A stretch of 64,000 bases of DNA from Streptomyces corallincola (GTDB lineage Bacteria > Actinomycetota > Actinomycetes > Streptomycetales > Streptomycetaceae). Shown here in pieces: positions 25,339 to 36,068 of the stretch. The translations under genes and the position numbers were made by a program. Under the pieces are notes generated by a model that was not told where the DNA came from, made no database searches, and saw only the letters and a list, made by a program, of their open reading frames with translations. Location of the stretch: positions 1-64,000 of the forward strand of contig NZ_JAHRXF010000010.1 of assembly GCF_019104725.1 (NCBI RefSeq). Direction: 5' to 3'. The number at the start of each line of letters is the position of its first letter. The first letter of the stretch is position 1.

Positions 25339-25364
25339 AAACTTACTTGTCGCCCGGCTAGTTT
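25339..25364. promoter_or_regulatory. TetR operator 1, at the MFS promoter
   Basis: 26 bp, from AAACTTACTTGTCG to CCCGGCTAGTTT. It is 23 of 26 identical to the reverse complement of the second site at 25390-25415. On the minus strand it contains TAAGTT, a likely -10 for the MFS gene. Confidence 0.7.
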
Positions 25365-25389
25365 TGCTGATGGTGAGAAGGTAGCCTTG

Positions 25390-25415
25390 CAACTAGCCGG
25401 TCGTCAAGTAAGTTT
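25390..25415. promoter_or_regulatory. TetR operator 2, at the tetR promoter
   Basis: 26 bp, from CAACTAGCCGGTCG to TCAAGTAAGTTT, an inverted copy of operator 1. TTGCAA (25387-25392) and TAAGTT (25408-25413) with a 15-base gap could be the -35 and -10 of the tetR gene. Placement lets one repressor control both divergent genes. Confidence 0.7.
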
Positions 25416-25439
25416 CCGCGGAGCCCGAGGAGTACGAGG

Positions 25440-26045
25440 ATGGGCGTCATCATGGACGGCACCAAGCAGCAGCGCCGCGGCAACACCCGCCAGCGCATCC
25501 AGGACGTCGCACTCGGACTCTTCGCCGAGCAGGGCTACGAGAAGACTTCGCTGCGCGAGATCGCCGAGCGCCTCGACGTGACCAAGGCGGCGCTCTACTA
25601 CCACTTCAAGACCAAGGAAGAGATCATCGTCAGTCTCTTCGACGACCTGACGATGCCCATCGAGGAGCTGATCGCCTGGGGCGCGGACCAGCCGCACACC
25701 CTGGCCACCAAGCAGGAGATCGTACGCCGCTACAGCGAGGCGCTCAACGAGGCGGAACCCCTGTTCCGGTTCATGCAGGAGAATCAGGCGACCGTGCGCG
25801 AGCTGCGCATCGGGGACTCCTTCAAGGACCGCATGCGCCGCCTGCGGGACATCATCATCGACCCGGACGCCCCGCTGGCCGACCAGGTCCGCTGCGTGAG
25901 CGCGCTGTTCACGCTGCACGCGGGGATGTTCGTCATGCAGGACATCGAGGGCAACCCCGAGAAGAAGCGGGAGGCGGTCCTGGAGGTGGCGGTGGACCTG
26001 GTCACCCAGGCCCACCAGGGCACGGTGCCGGAGGACCGGTCGTAG
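25440..26045 (+). CDS. TetR family repressor of the adjacent efflux pump
   Basis: 201 aa. The helix-turn-helix is NTRQRIQDVALGLFAEQGYE, KTSLREIAERLDVTKAALYY, HFKTKEEI. The C-terminal half is the ligand/dimer domain. The ATG at 25440 has a GAGGAG site; a second ATG at 25452 is an alternative. It is divergent from the DHA2 pump with twin inverted operators in the gap, so local autoregulated repression is the straightforward inference. Confidence 0.92.
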   Translation: MGVIMDGTKQQRRGNTRQRIQDVALGLFAEQGYEKTSLREIAERLDVTKAALYYHFKTKEEIIVSLFDDLTMPIEELIAWGADQPHTLATKQEIVRRYSEALNEAEPLFRFMQENQATVRELRIGDSFKDRMRRLRDIIIDPDAPLADQVRCVSALFTLHAGMFVMQDIEGNPEKKREAVLEVAVDLVTQAHQGTVPEDRS

Positions 26046-26109
26046 CGTCCCACCGGACTCCCGGCGTCCCGCCGGTGTCCGCGGCGAACGGCGAACAAGA
26101 GGCCACGAC

Positions 26110-26151
26110 GACGAGAGGGGCCGGTGCCCGAAGGCACCGGCCCCTCTCGTC
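26110..26151. terminator. Strong bidirectional terminator between tetR and clpC
   Basis: A perfect 19-bp stem (26110-26128 with 26133-26151) around a CGAA tetraloop; core GAGAGGGGCCGGTGCC. It lies between two convergent genes and should stop both. Confidence 0.85.
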
Positions 26152-26166
26152 ACGCCGTACGGGCGC

Positions 26167-28692
<2,526 letters not shown>

Positions 28693-28926
28693 CGTTAATC
28701 GCTCCTCAGAGCGGTCAGGCGGTGGGGGGACGATCCCCTCACTGTCCTTCCGCAGCTTAGTCCCGCAAGCGGGGACCGCTCATTCCAACTGCCGACACCG
28801 TCCGGATCGCCTCCGCTCTCGCGGAGCCGGAATCCCTCTCCCGACCCCCGTACGCCGACATCTGCCTCAACCCGATGGTGCGAGACGATGTTCCCGCAGG
28901 CCAGGCAGTTACCCCACTCGCCGCTA

Positions 28927-28940
28927 CGCCGATGGCGAAC
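28927..28940 (-). promoter_or_regulatory. ClgR box 1
   Basis: Minus strand GTTCGC-CATCG-GCG, an exact match to the ClgR consensus GTTCGC-N5-GCG, about 235 bp upstream of the clpC start. Confidence 0.65.
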
Positions 28941-29033
28941 GTGAGGCCGGACCTTTCCCCGCGTCGCCCCCTCCCACTAGGCATGTCTTACCCGCTGGGA
29001 CGGACACTCCATGCCGCGCACACCGGTTCCCTC

Positions 29034-29047
29034 CGCTATGGGCGAAC
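29034..29047 (-). promoter_or_regulatory. ClgR box 2
   Basis: Minus strand GTTCGC-CCATA-GCG, a second exact match, about 342 bp upstream of clpC and 107 bp from box 1. Confidence 0.65.
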
Positions 29048-29153
29048 AACCTTGCGCCTCTCCGGGCGCCGGAGCCCGCCGCGCGAGGCCACGGGAAGCG
29101 AGCACCGGGGCACTCAGCGTAACTCCGCGCCCTTCCGGACGGTTGCGCTTGGC

Positions 29154-29810
29154 ATGATTCGCCCGGCCCCCGCGACCTCACTCGTCCCACGCCCCCGCCG
29201 CCCGCCCGACGGGGCGTCCGGCGGGGCGCCCGGCGGGTCCGCCGTGGCGCGGGAGTGGTACGAGGAGGGGCTGGGCTGGCCGACGGCCCCGGGGCGTCCG
29301 CTCGGGCTGCTGACGGGGGTCCGCTTCGACGTGCTGGACGTACCGGCCGGGGCGGGGACGGCGGCGCTGCGCCATCTGCGGCCGGGCTCCCCGGTGGCCC
29401 TGGTGGCGGGGCGGATGTGCGTCCTGGTGGCGCCGGGCGGCGCGGAGGAGCTGCCGGGGCTGCTGGAGTGGCTGGAGTGGGCTCCGCTGGAGCCGGACGT
29501 ACGGGCGCTGGGCGCGGGCGGGCGGATGACGGCGCCCGCGGTTCCGGTGGACGGCGCGTGGGGCGCCGGTGCGCTGCCGGGCGCCGGACGCCCGCAGGGG
29601 GCCGCGGTGTGGTTGCGGCCCCCTGGTCGGGAACGCGGGGGTGAGTCCTCGCTGCCGGGGCTGCCGACGGTGGGGGTGCGTGGGGGCGGTGCCCCCGACC
29701 TCGTACGGCTCGTGGACACGGTGGCGCTGTGGTGCCACCGCGTCCGGCTCGGGCGCGCGGGCGGTGGGCCGCCCGCCTGCCGGGGGGATCAGCCGTTGGC
29801 CTTCTCGTAG
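29154..29810 (+). CDS. SCO3374-family protein, function unknown
   Basis: 218 aa from the ATG at 29154 (MIRPAPATSL); earlier codons in the frame look like non-coding upstream. It resembles the Streptomyces family named after SCO3374, found between clpC and lsr2, the same position as here. The middle reads GVRFDVLDVPAGAGTAALRH, ALVAGRMCVLVAPGGAEELP and LLEWLEWAPLEPD, suggesting a small alpha/beta domain like the DNA-primase/polymerase accessory (bifunctional Prim-Pol N) proteins, but this is weak. No signal or helix. Its 3' end overlaps the lsr2 3' end by 22 bases, tail to tail. Confidence 0.6.
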   Translation: MIRPAPATSLVPRPRRPPDGASGGAPGGSAVAREWYEEGLGWPTAPGRPLGLLTGVRFDVLDVPAGAGTAALRHLRPGSPVALVAGRMCVLVAPGGAEELPGLLEWLEWAPLEPDVRALGAGGRMTAPAVPVDGAWGAGALPGAGRPQGAAVWLRPPGRERGGESSLPGLPTVGVRGGGAPDLVRLVDTVALWCHRVRLGRAGGGPPACRGDQPLAFS

Positions 29811-30130
29811 GCCTCACGGATGGTCGCGGGGACGCGCCCGCGGTCGTTCACGTCGTAGCCGTTCTCCTTGGCCCAGGCGCGGATGGCCGCGGTGTCCTGG
29901 TTGCCGCCGCCGGAGGTGGCGCGTGCCGTCTTGCCCCGGCCGCCGGAGGAACGGCCACCGGTACGCCGGCCGCCCTTGACATAGCGGTCGAGAAGGTCGC
30001 GCAGCTTGTCCGCGTTGGCGGTCGTGAGGTCGATCTCGTAGGTCTTGCCGTCAAGGGCGAACGTCACGGTCTCGTCCGCCTCGCCGCCGTCGAGGTCATC
30101 GACAAGAAGGACCTGAACCTTCTGTGCCAC
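29789..30130 (-). CDS. lsr2: Lsr2 nucleoid-associated silencer
   Basis: 113 aa. The N-terminal dimerisation domain (AQKVQVLLVDDLDGGEADE, VTFALDGKTYEIDL) is joined by a Gly/Arg linker to a C-terminal DNA-binding domain with the RGR AT-hook-like motif (AWAKENGYDVNDRGRVPATI). Lsr2 silences AT-rich, often horizontally acquired DNA and specialised metabolite clusters in Streptomyces. The GTG at 30130 (VAQKVQV) has an AAGGAAT site; the ATG at 30145 lacks one. Its own upstream region is unusually AT-rich, which fits autoregulation. Confidence 0.95.
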   Translation of the reverse strand: MAQKVQVLLVDDLDGGEADETVTFALDGKTYEIDLTTANADKLRDLLDRYVKGGRRTGGRSSGGRGKTARATSGGGNQDTAAIRAWAKENGYDVNDRGRVPATIREAYEKANG

Positions 30131-30331
30131 CGCAATTCCTTTCATCGAAAACGTGTGGAGCAGAGGGTGCCGCGTCCCCGTTTCGCCGCCGCCTCTGTTA
30201 TATGCACTATGCAGTACGTCGGAAAGCAAACCGCTTTTGCCGTAAAAACACAAACCCCTGTGAGAGGCCAGAGCTCCGCCCCGGTCCGGAAAGATGCGCG
30301 TTTCGGACATAGGCGACCGGGGCAATGGCGC
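30131..30331 (-). promoter_or_regulatory. AT-rich lsr2 promoter region
   Basis: On the minus strand, -35-like TTTCCG (30225-30220), a 17-base spacer and TATAAC (30202-30197), five of six to TATAAT, giving a leader of about 60 bases. The stretch around 30195-30260 is markedly AT-rich (for example GTTATATGCACTATGCAG), the kind of DNA Lsr2 binds. Confidence 0.55.
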
Positions 30332-30865
30332 TCACAGATGCAGAAGCATCCGGCTGTTGCCCAGGGTGTTGGGTTTCACTCGTTCGAGACCCAGGAACTC
30401 CGCGACGCCCTCGTCATAGGAACGCATCAGCTCCGCGTACACATCGGCGTCAACGGGAGTCTCCCCGATCTCCACGAAGCCGTGCTTGCCGAAGAAGTCC
30501 ACTTCGAAGGTGAGACAGAAAACCCGGCGGACACCGAGCCAGCGCGCGGTCTCCAGCAGCTTCGCGAGGACGCGGTGGCCCACTCCGGTACCGGTGAGGC
30601 CGGGCTTCACCGCGAGAGTGCGCACTTCCGCGAGGTCTTCCCACATGACGTGCAGGGCACCGCAGCCGACGACCTCGGCGTTGTCGTCGCGTTCCGCGAC
30701 CCAGAACTCCTGGATGTCCTCGTAAAGCGTCACGGTGGCTTTGTCGAGCAGGATGCGTTCGCGGGCGTAGTCGTCGAGGAGGCGGCGTACGGCCGGGACA
30801 TCGGCGGTTCGGGCCCGCCGGACCGTGATGGCTTTTGCGATTGCCGCGGAAGGTTCTGCTGACAT
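30332..30865 (-). CDS. argA: Amino-acid N-acetyltransferase (short ArgA type)
   Basis: 177 aa, single GNAT domain. It closely resembles the short actinobacterial N-acetylglutamate synthase of M. tuberculosis: VVGCGALHVMWEDLAEVRTL, then the acetyl-CoA loop TGTGVGHRVL, VFCLTFEVDFFGKHGF and the C-terminal KPNTLGNSRMLLHL. It would acetylate glutamate (or glutamine) with acetyl-CoA as the first step of arginine synthesis. No arg genes are near. TAGCGT (30877-30872) six bases before the ATG predicts a leaderless message. A 9-bp gap separates it from the upstream BlaI-type gene's stop, on the opposite side of its start. Confidence 0.88.
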   Translation of the reverse strand: MSAEPSAAIAKAITVRRARTADVPAVRRLLDDYARERILLDKATVTLYEDIQEFWVAERDDNAEVVGCGALHVMWEDLAEVRTLAVKPGLTGTGVGHRVLAKLLETARWLGVRRVFCLTFEVDFFGKHGFVEIGETPVDADVYAELMRSYDEGVAEFLGLERVKPNTLGNSRMLLHL

Positions 30866-30871
30866 GGGCGG

Positions 30872-30877
30872 ACGCTA
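30872..30877 (-). promoter_or_regulatory. -10 box of argA (TAGCGT)
   Basis: TAGCGT, six-base spacer, ATG at 30865. It overlaps the stop codon of the BlaI-type gene (stop at 30875). Confidence 0.5.
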
Positions 30878-31303
30878 TCGCCCCGTACCCCCGCCGGACG
30901 AACCGGGGTTCTCGGTGGTCTCCGGCTCGGGAGAGCGTGTTTCGGGTCCCTGGACGATGCGCATGGCGTCCCGGAGAGCGGCGCGCTGTTCCTCGCTCAT
31001 CATGCCGAAGAAGGCGACGAGAGCGGCGGCCGGGTTGTCGCTCTGCGACCAGGCGTCGTTCATCAGGGCGGCGGCGTAGGCGGCGCGGGTGGAGACGGCC
31101 TCATATCGATAGGCGCGGCCTTCCGCCTCTCGGCGCACCCAGCCCTTCTGATGGAGATTGTCCAGAACGGTCATCACGGTGGTGTAGGCGATGGACCGGT
31201 CCCGCTGGATGTCCTCCAGGACTTCCCGGACGGTGACCGGACGGTTCCACTTCCACACCCGCGTCATGACCGCGTCTTCGAGTTCTCCCAGGGGGCGAGG
31301 CAC
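30875..31303 (-). CDS. BlaI/MecI-type winged-helix repressor
   Basis: 142 aa. Penicillinase-repressor pattern: LGELEDAVMTRVWKWNRPVT, VREVLEDI, then AYTTVMTVLDNLHQKGWVRR and the AYRYEAV turn. BlaI-type proteins are normally cleaved by a BlaR1-type metalloprotease; no such gene is adjacent. The C-terminal tail (EPETTENPGSSGGGTGR) is disordered. The GTG at 31303 lies seven bases after TATCGT. A 12-bp inverted repeat, GCAC-GATA-GTGC, spans that -10 (31309-31320) and could be its own operator. Confidence 0.88.
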   Translation of the reverse strand: MPRPLGELEDAVMTRVWKWNRPVTVREVLEDIQRDRSIAYTTVMTVLDNLHQKGWVRREAEGRAYRYEAVSTRAAYAAALMNDAWSQSDNPAAALVAFFGMMSEEQRAALRDAMRIVQGPETRSPEPETTENPGSSGGGTGR

Positions 31304-31308
31304 GCTCT

Positions 31309-31320
31309 GCACGATAGTGC
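31309..31320. promoter_or_regulatory. Leaderless promoter with possible BlaI-type operator
   Basis: GCAC and GTGC arms with GATA between. TATCGT (31316-31311 on the minus strand) is the likely -10 for the GTG at 31303, seven bases away, so a protein bound here would block the gene. Confidence 0.45.
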
Positions 31321-31404
31321 GCGAAGCATCCCGTCGCGTGCCGGACGTGCACGAGAGGGAAGAAAGGGGACGAAAGGACGTACGGGTCGGGAAAGGCGTA
31401 CGGG

Positions 31405-31584
31405 TCAGGACTCCTGGCCGACGGGGGCCTGCCGGGCGGACTCCGCGCGGGAGAGGGCCGCGTCCACGGCCGCGTCCTCCTTGGCCTTGGCCGCCCCGCC
31501 CTGGGTCTTCACGATGACCCGGACCACACCGATGAAGAAGAGGGCCATGACGACCGGGGGCACGAGCGCGGAGAGGTAGTCCAT
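31405..31584 (-). CDS. Small membrane protein of 59 aa, function unknown
   Basis: Translation starts MDYLSALVPPVVMALFFIGV, one helix (about 7-25) with a short outside N-terminus, followed by a charged Ala/Lys/Glu-rich cytoplasmic tail (KTQGGAAKAKEDAAVDAALS). The ATG at 31584 lies six bases after TACTCT on the minus strand, a leaderless arrangement that supports a real gene. Function unknown; single-helix proteins of this size often modulate a larger partner. Confidence 0.7.
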   Translation of the reverse strand: MDYLSALVPPVVMALFFIGVVRVIVKTQGGAAKAKEDAAVDAALSRAESARQAPVGQES

Positions 31585-31590
31585 GACGAC

Positions 31591-31596
31591 AGAGTA
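31591..31596 (-). promoter_or_regulatory. -10 box of the 59-aa gene (TACTCT)
   Basis: TACTCT, six-base spacer, ATG at 31584. Confidence 0.5.
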
Positions 31597-31678
31597 GCGA
31601 CGCCAACGGGCACGAATCGGGCGGGGTGGACGAACGGGCCGTCCGGCGGTTCGCGTGGACGGCGCCCTCGGGGTACGG

Positions 31679-31713
31679 CGACGGCCACCGCCGTGGGGGT
31701 GCGGTGGCCGTCG
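31679..31713 (-). terminator. Terminator after the 217-aa hypothetical gene
   Basis: CGACGGCCACCGC (31679-31691) and GCGGTGGCCGTCG (31701-31713) form a perfect 13-bp stem with a nine-base loop, 36 bp beyond the stop at 31750. Confidence 0.75.
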
Positions 31714-31749
31714 GTGCCGGTGGACGTGCGGCGATGCGGTGCGGTGCGG

Positions 31750-32403
31750 TCAGCCCGCCGCCAGTTCGCGGGAGGCCGGGGGGTCGGCGGGCTTGCGGCG
31801 CGGGAAGACCTCGCCGGGCGTGGGGATGGGGCGCTTGGGCGGGGCCGGGGGCTCGGCGGGCCGGGGCTGGGGGGTGCTCCCCGGCTTCGGCCGGGACCCC
31901 GGGGTGGCGCCGGTGTCGGCGGGTCCCGCCGTCACCCCGCCCCGCAGCCCGACCAGGCGGGAGCGGGAGTGCGGTACGGCGGGCGCCGGGACCGTGCGGG
32001 CGCCCTGGGCCAAGCGGGCCCGCATGTCCTGCTCGTTCAGGGTGCGGCAGCGGGCGAGCAGGGCCGCCGCCTCCGGGGTGCCGCGCAGGGCGCGCAGGGC
32101 GGCGAGGTCGTCGGGGGTGGGCCGGTGTCCGGCACCGAGCGCCTCGTCGAGGAGGGCGAGGTACCCGGCGGCCGTGCCGGGCAGGGCGGCGCGGTACCGG
32201 CCGAGGTCGGCCACGAGGAAGGCGCGCAGCCGTTCCCCCTCCCGCGTCGCCTCGTCCAGCGACCGCGCGAGGCGGTGACAGTCCTTGACGTCCTCGGCGG
32301 AGGCTCGGCGGGGGTTCAGGGCGAGGGCGAGGGCCCGGCGGAGCACGCGCAGCTCCTCCGCACCGAACGCCATGCCGCCGCGGGATCCGTGTGGCGTGGG
32401 CAT
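31750..32403 (-). CDS. Alpha-helical hypothetical protein
   Basis: 217 aa. The first 130 residues look helical and charged (ELRVLRRALALALNPRRASAEDV, LARSLDEATREGERLRAF). The C-terminal third is Pro/Arg-rich and likely disordered (RPKPGSTPQPRPAEPPAPPK). No signal, no helix, no known motif. I do not recognise it beyond a Streptomyces conserved hypothetical. TAGCGT lies six bases before the ATG at 32403, supporting that start; a second in-frame ATG (MAFGAEELR) is ten codons on. The gene is monocistronic: its own promoter is at 32410-32415 and a hairpin follows. Confidence 0.68.
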   Translation of the reverse strand: MPTPHGSRGGMAFGAEELRVLRRALALALNPRRASAEDVKDCHRLARSLDEATREGERLRAFLVADLGRYRAALPGTAAGYLALLDEALGAGHRPTPDDLAALRALRGTPEAAALLARCRTLNEQDMRARLAQGARTVPAPAVPHSRSRLVGLRGGVTAGPADTGATPGSRPKPGSTPQPRPAEPPAPPKRPIPTPGEVFPRRKPADPPASRELAAG

Positions 32404-32409
32404 GCGGCG

Positions 32410-32415
32410 ACGCTA
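32410..32415 (-). promoter_or_regulatory. -10 box of the 217-aa hypothetical gene (TAGCGT)
   Basis: TAGCGT, six-base spacer, ATG at 32403. The same hexamer with the same spacing drives argA. Confidence 0.5.
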
Positions 32416-32479
32416 TCGCTAATCGGACAAAAGCGACAGATCGGGATGGTGTGTTCGGGGCGTGTCGTGCAGATTCGCC

Positions 32480-32516
32480 CACCGGCACCGGGGCGTGGGT
32501 ACCGCCGGTGCCGGTG
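32480..32516 (-). terminator. Terminator of the NAD/CoA operon
   Basis: CACCGGCACCGG (32480-32491) and CCGGTGCCGGTG (32505-32516) form a perfect 12-bp stem, 6 bp beyond the coaX stop. Confidence 0.75.
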
Positions 32517-32522
32517 CCGTCC

Positions 32523-33320
<798 letters not shown>

Positions 33321-33325
33321 GGGCG

Positions 33326-34303
33326 TTACTCCGCCTCGCGCAGGTCCAGGCCGATGTCCAGGATCGGCGAGGAGTGGGTGAGGGCCCCGACCGCGAGGAA
33401 GTCCACGCCGGTGTCCGCGTAGGAGCGGGCGTTGGCGAGGGTGAGCCGCCCGGACGCCTCCAGCAGCGCGCGCCCGGCGACGATCCCGACGGCCTCCTCG
33501 CACTCGCCCGGCGTGAAGTTGTCCAGCAGGATCAGGTCGGCGCCCGCGTCCACGGCCTCGCGGAGCTGGTGCAGGGTGTCCACCTCGACCTCGATGGGCA
33601 GCTCGGGGAAGGTCTCCCGGACGGCCTTGAACGCCTCGGCGACCCCGCCCGCCGCGACCACGTGGTTGTCCTTGACCAGCGCCGCGTCCGACAGGGACAT
33701 GCGGTGGTTGGCGCCGCCGCCGCAGCGCACCGCGAACTTCTCCAGGGAGCGCAGGCCCGGCGTGGTCTTGCGGGTGTCCCGCACCCGGGTGCCGGTGCCC
33801 TGGAGGACGTCCGCCCAGGCGCGGGTGGCGGTGGCGATGCCGGAGAGGCGGCACAGCAGGTTGAGGGCGCTGCGCTCGGCGGTGAGCAGGTCGCGGGCGC
33901 GGGTGGTGACGGACAGCAGCCTCTGCCCGGCCTCGACCCGGTCGCCGTCCTCGACGTGCCGCTCGACCTCGAACTCGTCGGTGCAGGTCACCGAGAGCAC
34001 GGCCTCCGCGATCCGCAGGCCCGCGACCACACCGGCCTCGCGCGCGGTGAAGTCGCCGGTGGCGACGGCCTCCTGGGGGATGGTGGCGACCGTGGTGACG
34101 TCCACCCCGCCGTCCAGGTCCTCCTGTACGGCCAGGTTGGCGATGTCCTCGACCTCGATCGGGTCCAGCCCGGCGGCCTCCAGCAGTTCGGCGAGGGCGG
34201 GGTCGAGACCGCTCTCCAGGTACTCCTCGTCGCCGTCCGCACCGCAGGCGCAGCCGTCGCCGCAGCCGCCGTCGGTCACGAGGGGAAGGTCGTCGCTGCT
34301 CAC
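33326..34303 (-). CDS. nadC: Nicotinate-nucleotide pyrophosphorylase (carboxylating)
   Basis: 325 aa. Converts quinolinate and PRPP to nicotinate mononucleotide. Visible: VTTVATIPQEAVATGDF, RDTRKTTPGLRSLEKFAV, the GGGANHRMSLSD loop, LVKDNHV, and the C-terminal barrel ILLDNFTPGE. The N-terminus has a Cys-rich insert CGDGCACG not found in most NadC, perhaps conserved in Streptomyces (from memory). The GTG at 34303 has a CAGGAG site. It lies 67 bp after nadB and 5 bp before coaX. Confidence 0.95.
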   Translation of the reverse strand: MSSDDLPLVTDGGCGDGCACGADGDEEYLESGLDPALAELLEAAGLDPIEVEDIANLAVQEDLDGGVDVTTVATIPQEAVATGDFTAREAGVVAGLRIAEAVLSVTCTDEFEVERHVEDGDRVEAGQRLLSVTTRARDLLTAERSALNLLCRLSGIATATRAWADVLQGTGTRVRDTRKTTPGLRSLEKFAVRCGGGANHRMSLSDAALVKDNHVVAAGGVAEAFKAVRETFPELPIEVEVDTLHQLREAVDAGADLILLDNFTPGECEEAVGIVAGRALLEASGRLTLANARSYADTGVDFLAVGALTHSSPILDIGLDLREAE

Positions 34304-34370
34304 GTGTCTGCTCCTGGGGTGCGAAGTGGGGTCTGCGGGGTGGGGCGGGTGTGCGGTGCGGGCGCGGGTG

Positions 34371-36068
34371 TCAGGGGAGGGTCGGGGGGAAGTCCGCGGT
34401 GCCGGTGGTGCGCAGGGCCAGCGAGCGGTCGGGATCGAGTCGTACGACGACATGGCGGCGCCAGGCGGTGTCGTCGGCGTCGGGGCGGTCCTCGCGCCAG
34501 TGGCAGCCGCGGGTCTCCTCGCGCAGCAGGGCGGCGGCGACCAGGACGCGGGCCACGGACAGGAGGTTGGTGGCCTCCCAGGTGTCCACGCCGGGTTCGG
34601 CGGTCTTGCCGTCGTCGAGCGCGTCGCGGGCCGCCTCGTCCAGCCGCCGCAGCCGGTCGGCGGCCTCGGCGAGGGAGTCCGCCGAGCGCAGGACGCCCGC
34701 GCCCTCGGTCATGATCCGCTGGACGGCGAACCGGGTCTCCGGCGCGTGCAGCGGGTGCGCGGGCCGCTCGGGGGCGGGGACGGAGCCGGGCACGCGCGGG
34801 ACCAGCTCCCCCGCGGTACGGGCCGCCGCCAGGTCGGCGGCGATGCGCTCGGCGTAGACCAGCCCTTCCAGCAGGGAGTTGGAGGCGAGCCGGTTGGCGC
34901 CGTGCACACCGGTGCAGGCGACCTCGCCGCACGCGTACAGGCCGGGCACCGTCGTCCGGCCGCGCGCGTCGGTGCGGACGCCGCCGGAGGCGTAGTGCGC
35001 GGCCGGGGCGACCGGGACGGGCTCGGTGACCGGGTCGATGCCGTGCGCGCGGCAGGCGGCCAGGATGGTCGGGAAGCGGTGTTCCCACATGTCGGCGCCG
35101 AAGTGCCGGGCGTCGAGGTACATGTGCTCGGCGCCCTGCTCCAGCATCCGCCGCATGATGCCCTTGGCGACGATGTCGCGGGGCGCCAGCTCGGCCAGTT
35201 CGTGGGCGCCGACCATGAAGCGCACCCCGTCGGCGTCCACCAGGTGGGCGCCCTCGCCGCGCACCGCCTCGGACACCAGCGGCTGCTGGCCCTCCGCGTC
35301 GGCGCCCAGGAACAGCACGGTCGGGTGGAACTGCACGAACTCCAGGTCGCTGACCTCGGCACCGGCGCGCAGCGCGAGGGCGACACCGTCGCCGGTGGAG
35401 ACGGACGGGTTGGTGGTCGCGGAGAACACCTGGCCCATGCCGCCGGTCGCCAGCACCACGGCGGGCGCGTGCACCGCGCCCACCCCGTCGTGCCGCCCCT
35501 CACCCATGACGTGCAGGGTGACCCCGGCCGTACGGCCCTCCCCGTCGGTCAGCAGGTCCAGGACCAGCGCGTTCTCCACCGTGCGCAGGCCGCGCGCGCG
35601 GACCGCCTCGACCAGCGCGCGGGAGATCTCCGCACCGGTCGCGTCCCCGCCCGCGTGCGCGATGCGGCGCCGGTGGTGGCCGCCCTCGCGGGTGAGCTGG
35701 ATGGTGCCCCCGGCGTCCGTGTCGAAGTGGGCGCCGGTCGAGATGAGCCGTCGTACCGCGTCCGGGCCCTCGGTGACGAGGATGCGGACGGCCTCCTCGT
35801 CGCACAGGCCCGCGCCCGCGACCAGGGTGTCCGCGAGGTGCTGGGCGGGGGTGTCCCCGTCGCCGAGCGCGGCGGCGATGCCGCCCTGGGCCCAGCGGGT
35901 GGAGCCGTCGTCCAGGCGGGCCTTGGTGACGACGACCGTGCTCAGGCCCGCCGCCTCGCAGCGCAGCGCGGCGGTCAGACCGGCCACGCCGGAGCCGACG
36001 ACGACCACGTCGGCGTCGATCGACCAGCCGGGGGCGGGCGCGTGCAGGCGTATGCCGGTGCTGGTCAC
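34371..36068 (-). CDS. nadB: L-aspartate oxidase
   Basis: 565 aa flavoprotein of the succinate dehydrogenase/fumarate reductase family. Oxidises L-aspartate to iminoaspartate for NAD synthesis. FAD site at the N-terminus ([15 protein letters not shown]), then [32 protein letters not shown] and the second FAD region [20 protein letters not shown]. The start ATG overlaps the panC stop by four bases. nadA (quinolinate synthase) is not in the window and must lie elsewhere. Confidence 0.95.
   Translation of the reverse strand: MTSTGIRLHAPAPGWSIDADVVVVGSGVAGLTAALRCEAAGLSTVVVTKARLDDGSTRWAQGGIAAALGDGDTPAQHLADTLVAGAGLCDEEAVRILVTEGPDAVRRLISTGAHFDTDAGGTIQLTREGGHHRRRIAHAGGDATGAEISRALVEAVRARGLRTVENALVLDLLTDGEGRTAGVTLHVMGEGRHDGVGAVHAPAVVLATGGMGQVFSATTNPSVSTGDGVALALRAGAEVSDLEFVQFHPTVLFLGADAEGQQPLVSEAVRGEGAHLVDADGVRFMVGAHELAELAPRDIVAKGIMRRMLEQGAEHMYLDARHFGADMWEHRFPTILAACRAHGIDPVTEPVPVAPAAHYASGGVRTDARGRTTVPGLYACGEVACTGVHGANRLASNSLLEGLVYAERIAADLAAARTAGELVPRVPGSVPAPERPAHPLHAPETRFAVQRIMTEGAGVLRSADSLAEAADRLRRLDEAARDALDDGKTAEPGVDTWEATNLLSVARVLVAAALLREETRGCHWREDRPDADDTAWRRHVVVRLDPDRSLALRTTGTADFPPTLP

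Larger units (their letters stand above)
28693..29153. promoter_or_regulatory. Long control region upstream of clpC
   Basis: 461 bp with no gene. It holds two ClgR-type boxes (28927-28940 and 29034-29047) and an ECF-like element on the minus strand, GGGAAC (29031-29026) with GTG 18 bases downstream (29007-29005), one base off the SigR pattern GGGAAY-N18-GTT. Open frames across it look like shadows. The right end must also hold the promoter of the SCO3374-like gene. Confidence 0.5.

Noticed and set aside
29005-29031. A firm SigR promoter for clpC
   Set aside because: GGGAAC-N18-GTG misses the final T of the GTT consensus and is over 300 bp from the start codon; only noted as possible within the control region.
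28693-29153. A coding gene in the frames open upstream of the SCO3374-like gene
   Set aside because: The open frame extends left to 28875 but its sequence looks random and it runs over the ClgR boxes and promoter elements.
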